From positions 1 through 10,035 of the forward strand of contig JAZSLG010000030.1 in the NCBI GenBank assembly GCA_045535235.1: a stretch of DNA of 10,035 bases, in the 5' to 3' direction. The first letter of the stretch is position 1; every line of letters begins with the position of its first letter. The position numbers and the translations under genes are program-made. This document shows positions 6,610 to 10,035 of this stretch, in pieces. The notes under the pieces were generated by a model that saw only the letters and a list, made by a program, of their open reading frames with translations, had not been told where the DNA came from and ran no database searches. This DNA is from Stercoripulliclostridium_A sp045535235 (GTDB lineage Bacteria; Bacillota; Clostridia; Christensenellales; DTU072).

Positions 6610-7726
6610 ATTTATTTGCAATTGTGCTCACGGCTTCCAGTAGGGCATCAATATCGCTTTCCACGTTGTTAAAACCAATGCTTGCGCGTACTGCTCCCTG
6701 ACGCAACGTGCCGTTTTTACGGTGTAAAAGAGGAGCGCAATGAACACCTGCACGAACGCAAATGCCGTATTTTTTGTCTAGTAAATCCGCAACGTCGGTG
6801 GATGGAATATCGCGTATATTAAAGGAAATAACGCCGTTTGGCGAGCTAGAATAAAGCTTTGTTCCATTTATCCTTTTTAGTCCTTCAAGTAGTATTACCG
6901 AAAGGCGGTTTACTCGTTTCAAAATCTCATTAAAATGCTTGTAAGTAAAGTCTATACCTTCTTTTAGACCGGCAATACCGGGCGTGTTTAACGTTCCCGC
7001 TTCATACCCCTCGGGTATTGTTTTGGGTTGAGATAATATAGCGCTATCAGTTCCCGTCCCACCGTCTATAAGAGGTGTAATATCAAGACCTTTTTGGAAG
7101 GACAAAAAGCCCGTTCCTTGCATAGCGTGAAGTCCTTTGTGGCCGGGTGCGCAAAGTGCGCTAACGTTACGGTAATCCGTTTTTAGGTGTCCAAGGCTTT
7201 GCGCGCCGTCTACTATAAATGGGATACCGTATTCCTTTAATAAAGTTCCCAAACTTTCTATTGGTTGCACTGTTCCCGTAACGTTACTCATTTCTTGTAG
7301 CACGACGAGAGAGGTGTTTTTCGTTATTTTTTGCCTAAGAATATCCGGCTCTATAACGTCGTTTTTCGAGTAAAGATAGGTTACCTTTGCACCCTTGGAT
7401 TTTAGTCTTTCTATTGGGCGTAAGACCGAGTTGTGTTCGTAAGCGCTGGTAATGATTTCTCCACCGCGATATAGTCCAAAGATTGCAAGATTAAGTGCCT
7501 CGGTACAACTCTTGGTAAAAACCACGTTGGGTAGGGCGGTTATTTCTCTTACTCTTTCCCTACATTCCTCAATTATCATTCCCGCCCTAAGGCTTTCCCG
7601 GTGACTTCCGCGCCCGGCGTTTGCGCTTCTTTTGAGTTCCTTTTCCACGGCGCGAATAACCTTTCTCGGTTTGTAGCGAGAAGTCGCAGAGTTATCAAGA
7701 TATATACACGAGTTCAAATTAAACAT
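6608..7726 (-). CDS. Cysteine desulfurase family protein (class V aminotransferase fold)
   Basis: A 372-residue PLP enzyme of the NifS/EF2568-like type, expected to remove sulfur (or selenium from selenocysteine) to give alanine and an enzyme-bound persulfide. Visible hallmarks: YLDNSATS near the N-terminus (9-16), GRGSHR (38-43), the PLP-stacking His in AYEHNS (H98), NVTG (148-151), VDGAQSLGH with the PLP-pairing Asp173 and Gln176, the Schiff-base lysine in APGHKGLH (K197), and the catalytic Cys in RAGVHCAPLLH (C330). The length is normal for the subgroup. It is divergent from a DUF3343 putative S/Se carrier gene, which often accompanies this type of desulfurase, so a sulfur or selenium transfer role is plausible; which element and acceptor cannot be told from sequence. 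No Shine-Dalgarno site is visible before the ATG at 7726. Confidence 0.93.
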   Translation of the reverse strand: MFNLNSCIYLDNSATSRYKPRKVIRAVEKELKRSANAGRGSHRESLRAGMIIEECRERVREITALPNVVFTKSCTEALNLAIFGLYRGGEIITSAYEHNSVLRPIERLKSKGAKVTYLYSKNDVIEPDILRQKITKNTSLVVLQEMSNVTGTVQPIESLGTLLKEYGIPFIVDGAQSLGHLKTDYRNVSALCAPGHKGLHAMQGTGFLSFQKGLDITPLIDGGTGTDSAILSQPKTIPEGYEAGTLNTPGIAGLKEGIDFTYKHFNEILKRVNRLSVILLEGLKRINGTKLYSSSPNGVISFNIRDIPSTDVADLLDKKYGICVRAGVHCAPLLHRKNGTLRQGAVRASIGFNNVESDIDALLEAVSTIANK

Positions 7727-7731
7727 AATAT

Positions 7732-7760
7732 AGTGTATTATGGAGAGTAAGTTTTATGAA
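7732..7760 (-). promoter_or_regulatory. Weak candidate promoter for the cysteine desulfurase
   Basis: On the - strand, TTCATA (7755-7760, overlapping the DUF3343 start codon) and TACACT (7732-7737) are spaced by 17 bp, and the desulfurase ATG (7726) follows 5 nt after the -10. Each hexamer matches 4 of 6 consensus positions. If real, the transcript would be leaderless, which would explain the missing ribosome site. Such matches are common by chance in AT-rich DNA. Confidence 0.3.
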
Positions 7761-7974
7761 TACCCTAATTCCCTTTGAGTCCCGCGCCGAGGCAATACGT
7801 CTGTCTCGTGCGTTATCAAGAAAACGTATCGCACACACCGTTATAAACACACCAAGGAGTTTGGGCGTAAGTTGCGGATTATCTATATTATTTTATGCAA
7901 CGTCTTTAGAAAAGGTTAACCAAACCATATTGGAGCTTGCACTCGTAACTAAACAGGGGATTTTTACGAGGTAG
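7756..7974 (+). CDS. DUF3343 protein (putative Se/S carrier-like)
   Basis: A 72-residue protein matching the small DUF3343 family, described in Pfam as putative Se/S carrier-like. The pattern fits: an N-terminal F.S..EA..L...L......H.VINTPR..GVSCGLSI, with the single conserved Cys (C40) in the SCG motif after a Pro-Arg turn. The family is thought to carry sulfur or selenium as a persulfide or selenide on that Cys; this role is a family-level prediction. The divergent cysteine desulfurase next door, 29 bp between start codons, is a natural donor. GGAGAG at 7742-7747 lies 8 nt before the ATG and fixes the start. No clear promoter was found; it would have to lie within the start of the divergent gene. 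Confidence 0.85.
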   Translation: MNTLIPFESRAEAIRLSRALSRKRIAHTVINTPRSLGVSCGLSILFYATSLEKVNQTILELALVTKQGIFTR

Positions 7975-7996
7975 ATTAAATAGCCTTAAAAATACT

Positions 7997-8025
7997 TTTA
8001 CTTTTTGAATAGTTTATTGTATAAT
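7997..8025 (+). promoter_or_regulatory. Promoter of nth-obg
   Basis: A perfect -10 TATAAT (8020-8025) is preceded by TTTACT (7997-8002, 4 of 6 to TTGACA) at the optimal 17-bp spacing. Transcription should start about 7 nt after the -10 box, at or within a base or two of the GTG at 8032. The promoter lies 23 bp after the DUF3343 stop, with no terminator between, so some read-through is also possible. Confidence 0.75.
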
Positions 8026-8031
8026 AAACGC

Positions 8032-8652
8032 GTGAAAAATAATAATATATTGGAAAAACTAAAAATTGCCCATCCAACGGCGGGTTGTGAATTGGAGTAT
8101 AGCACACCGTTTGAGCTACTGGTTGCGGTAATCCTTTCGGCACAATGTACCGATAAGCGCGTTAATATTGCTACACGCGAGCTGTTTAAGGTATACTCCA
8201 CGCCCGAGCAGTTTGCCTCTCTTACCTTGGAGGAGTTAAAGCCATATATATTCAGTTGTGGTTTTTACAACAACAAGGGTACCAATATTATTGCCATGAG
8301 TCGCGCGCTTGTAGAAAAGCACGGTGGTCAGGTTCCTCGCACGTTGGAAGAACTAACTGCCCTTGCGGGAGTGGGAAGAAAGACGGCTAGCGTAGTGCTT
8401 TCCGTAGCCTTCGATATTCCTGCAATGCCGGTTGATACCCACGTATTTAGGGTAAGTAGGAGAATAGGGCTTGCTAGCGGAGACACGGTAGAGAAGGTGG
8501 AGCGTGAACTTATGCAAGCATTTCCCAAAGAGGATTGGAACGCCCTTCATCACACGCTGATTTTCCAAGGCAGATACGTTTGTAAGTCACAAAAACCCGA
8601 TTGCGAGGGTTGTATGATAAAAGAAGAATGCAAGTACTTTAAGGAGAAATAA
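8032..8652 (+). CDS. nth: Endonuclease III (DNA glycosylase/AP lyase)
   Basis: The base-excision-repair enzyme that removes oxidised pyrimidines and cuts the abasic site. With the GTG start the product is 206 residues, close to the usual 210. Seen in sequence: LLVAVILSAQCTDKRVN (29-45), the helix-hairpin-helix LAGVGRKTAS with catalytic Lys117, VDTHVFRV with catalytic Asp135, and a C-terminal [4Fe-4S] motif C-X6-C-X2-C-X5-C (Cys 184, 191, 194, 200). An earlier in-frame TTG at 8005 would add 9 residues but lies between the -35 and -10 boxes of the gene's own promoter, so GTG 8032 is preferred. No Shine-Dalgarno site precedes it, consistent with a leaderless mRNA. obg follows after 3 bp. Confidence 0.95.
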   Translation: MKNNNILEKLKIAHPTAGCELEYSTPFELLVAVILSAQCTDKRVNIATRELFKVYSTPEQFASLTLEELKPYIFSCGFYNNKGTNIIAMSRALVEKHGGQVPRTLEELTALAGVGRKTASVVLSVAFDIPAMPVDTHVFRVSRRIGLASGDTVEKVERELMQAFPKEDWNALHHTLIFQGRYVCKSQKPDCEGCMIKEECKYFKEK

Positions 8653-8655
8653 TAT

Positions 8656-9915
8656 ATGTTTTTAGACGTAGCGATTATATATTGTAAAGCAGGAAATGGC
8701 GGTGATGGTGCAGTAGCGTGGCACCGTGAAAAGTACGTTGCAACCGGCGGGCCCGATGGTGGTGACGGCGGTAACGGAGGAAGCATATATTTCCAAGCAG
8801 ACCGTTCGCTAAACACGTTAATATCTTTTAGGTACACCCAACATTTCAAAGCCGAGAACGGAGCAAACGGCTCGGGCAAAAATTGTAGTGGTAAGGCCGG
8901 TAAGGATTTGATTATTAAAGTTCCTTGCGGAACCATCATAAGAGATGCCGAAAGTAACGGTATTATTGCCGACGTTTTTAACGACGGAGAAAAGGTATTG
9001 GTATTCAAAGGCGGACGTGGCGGACGCGGTAACGCGCGCTTTGCAACGCCCACCCATCGTAGTCCCGGTTATAGCGAACACGGTGAGAGAACGGAAACTC
9101 GCAAATTAAAGCTAGAGCTTAAAACGATAGCCGACGTTGGCTTGGTTGGGTTCCCAAACGTAGGAAAATCCACTTTACTTTCCGTCATATCTTCGGCTCG
9201 TCCCAAGATTGCAAACTATCATTTTACCACTCTTTCACCCAACCTTGGCATGGTAGAATATTACGATGATAGCTTTGTTGTTGCAGATATTCCCGGACTA
9301 ATCGAAGGAGCTAGCGAGGGCGTAGGACTTGGACACAGTTTCCTTCGTCACGTTGAACGCGTAAGACTAATAGTGCATCTTCTTGATATATCCGGTAGCG
9401 AAGGAAGAAACCCCTTGGAGGACTACAAAGCAATACGTAAGGAATTGGAAAATTACAGTATCGACCTTGCTTCTCTTCCCGAAATTATTGTTGCCAACAA
9501 GTGCGATTTACTTTACGGTGACGAAACTACTATTGCGGAATTAGAAGAGATGACCGGTAGCAAAGTAATCCAAATTTCCGCAGCGACCACCGAAGGCGTC
9601 ATGGAACTAAAAAAGGTTATTGCCAACAAGTTGAAGGAACTCCCACCCGTTGCACCCTTGGAGTTTGAGCCCTTCGTTTACGAAGAAAAAGACCGTTCTT
9701 CCTTTGAAATCAACGTTGAAAACGGTATCTACTACGTTACCGGCGGATACGTTGAGGAGCTTGCTCGTCGTGTCGTTCTTAGCGATTACGATTCATTCCG
9801 TTGGTTCCAACGTTGTTTGCGCGACAAAGGCGTTATAGATGCGTTGAAGGAAGCCGGTATGCAAGACGGTGATACTGTGTGTATTATGGATGTTGAATTT
9901 GAATACACCCTCTAA
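8656..9915 (+). CDS. obg: Obg family GTPase (large ribosomal subunit assembly)
   Basis: An essential GTPase of late 50S assembly and stress control. All three domains are present in the 419 residues: the glycine-rich Obg fold (about 1-158, with GGDGAVAWHREKYV and GGRGGRGNARFATPTHRSPG), the G domain (159-330) with P-loop GFPNVGKST (165-173), switch residues TT (191-192), DIPGLIEGA (211-219), NKCD (281-284) and SAA (308-310), and the C-terminal OCT domain (about 350-419, FEIN...GGYVEELARRV...FRWFQR) typical of Gram-positive Obg. AAGGAG at 8641-8646, inside the last codons of nth, lies 9 nt before the ATG. The 3-bp gap implies co-transcription with nth, not the common rplU-rpmA context. A terminator-like hairpin follows. 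Confidence 0.98.
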   Translation: MFLDVAIIYCKAGNGGDGAVAWHREKYVATGGPDGGDGGNGGSIYFQADRSLNTLISFRYTQHFKAENGANGSGKNCSGKAGKDLIIKVPCGTIIRDAESNGIIADVFNDGEKVLVFKGGRGGRGNARFATPTHRSPGYSEHGERTETRKLKLELKTIADVGLVGFPNVGKSTLLSVISSARPKIANYHFTTLSPNLGMVEYYDDSFVVADIPGLIEGASEGVGLGHSFLRHVERVRLIVHLLDISGSEGRNPLEDYKAIRKELENYSIDLASLPEIIVANKCDLLYGDETTIAELEEMTGSKVIQISAATTEGVMELKKVIANKLKELPPVAPLEFEPFVYEEKDRSSFEINVENGIYYVTGGYVEELARRVVLSDYDSFRWFQRCLRDKGVIDALKEAGMQDGDTVCIMDVEFEYTL

Positions 9916-9916
9916 A

Positions 9917-10035
9917 ACGCGCTATTTGGGCGCTCCCCCACGTTAAAACCAAAACCCCGTCAGGGCGCAGTAGGTCTACTACAGCAACCCTTCGGGGTTT
10001 TACTTTTGCCTTGGCTAGCATCCCAACTAGCGCGT
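9917..10035. repeat. Nested imperfect palindrome after obg, reaching the window end
   Basis: The outer arms 9917-9930 (ACGCGCTATTTGGG) and 10022-10035 (CCCAACTAGCGCGT) are inverted copies matching at 13 of 14 positions. Inside lie AAAACCCCG/CGGGGTTTT (9951-9959 with 9993-10001), AGGG/CCCT (9962-9965 with 9988-9991) and AGTAG/CTACT (9969-9973 with 9976-9980), so the whole segment could fold into one long hairpin. This fits a palindromic dispersed repeat or small non-autonomous element, or a structured RNA. The right arm touches the last base of the window, so the true boundary is unknown. Confidence 0.6.
9951..10009 (+). terminator. Probable intrinsic terminator of nth-obg
   Basis: Two exclusive pairings end in the same T-rich stretch (TTTTACTTTT, about 9998-10007): a long stem AAAACCCCG (9951-9959) with CGGGGTTTT (9993-10001), and a short hairpin AACCC-TTCG-GGGTT (9986-9999) with a very stable UUCG tetraloop. 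Either could terminate obg transcription. The T-run is interrupted by AC, so efficiency is uncertain. Confidence 0.65.

Noticed and set aside
8005..8031. Extension of nth from TTG 8005
   Set aside because: The TTG lies between the -35 and -10 boxes of the likely nth promoter and has no ribosome site; length from GTG 8032 already matches the family.
8550..9053. 167-codon open frame on the - strand, rich in Pro, Ser and Ala
   Set aside because: It lies opposite the glycine-rich N-terminus of obg; GGN glycine codons read as proline on the other strand. No ribosome site or family resemblance.
9917..10035. Integron attC-like recombination site
   Set aside because: The palindrome lacks the RYYYAAC and GTTRRRY core sites (TCCCAAC at 10021-10027 fails the first base and has no partner), and no integrase is seen.

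Overview
The window looks like a chromosomal segment of an AT-rich, Gram-positive-type anaerobe, probably an uncultured member of the Clostridia (Bacillota). This is inferred from several things: Shine-Dalgarno sites of the AAGGAG type, sigma70/sigmaA-type promoters with 17-bp spacers, U-rich intrinsic terminators, an Obg GTPase with the C-terminal OCT domain, a cysteine desulfurase of the EF2568-like type next to a DUF3343 protein, and gut-Clostridia-style BspA leucine-rich-repeat and DUF6273 proteins. No phage, insertion sequence, CRISPR, tRNA or rRNA was seen.

Region 1 (1-192) is the tail of a TPR-like gene followed by a strong intrinsic terminator.

Region 2 (about 264-6609) is a self-contained transcription unit on the + strand. 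A perfect-consensus promoter (TTGACA, 17 bp, TATAAT) is overlapped by a 7+7 bp inverted repeat that could be an operator. It leads into four genes: two BspA-type leucine-rich-repeat proteins with no signal peptide, a lipoprotein carrying two copies of a domain I do not recognise behind a Pro/Asp/Thr/Glu linker, and a DUF6273-type protein. A perfect 10-bp terminator hairpin closes the unit and also serves the convergent gene downstream. This is the accessory and least understood part of the window. The four genes may act together, but no biochemical function can be read from the sequence.

Region 3 (6608-7974) holds two divergent genes with only 29 bp between their start codons: a PLP-dependent cysteine desulfurase (- strand) and a 72-residue DUF3343 putative sulfur/selenium carrier (+ strand). 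Their pairing fits sulfur or selenium mobilisation.

Region 4 (7997-10035) is housekeeping: endonuclease III (nth) and the ribosome-assembly GTPase Obg, 3 bp apart and apparently co-transcribed. The nth promoter is placed so that transcription should begin at or next to a GTG start codon, which suggests a leaderless mRNA. After obg the window ends in a roughly 119-bp nested imperfect palindrome that includes a terminator-like hairpin and may be a repeat element or structured RNA cut off by the window edge.
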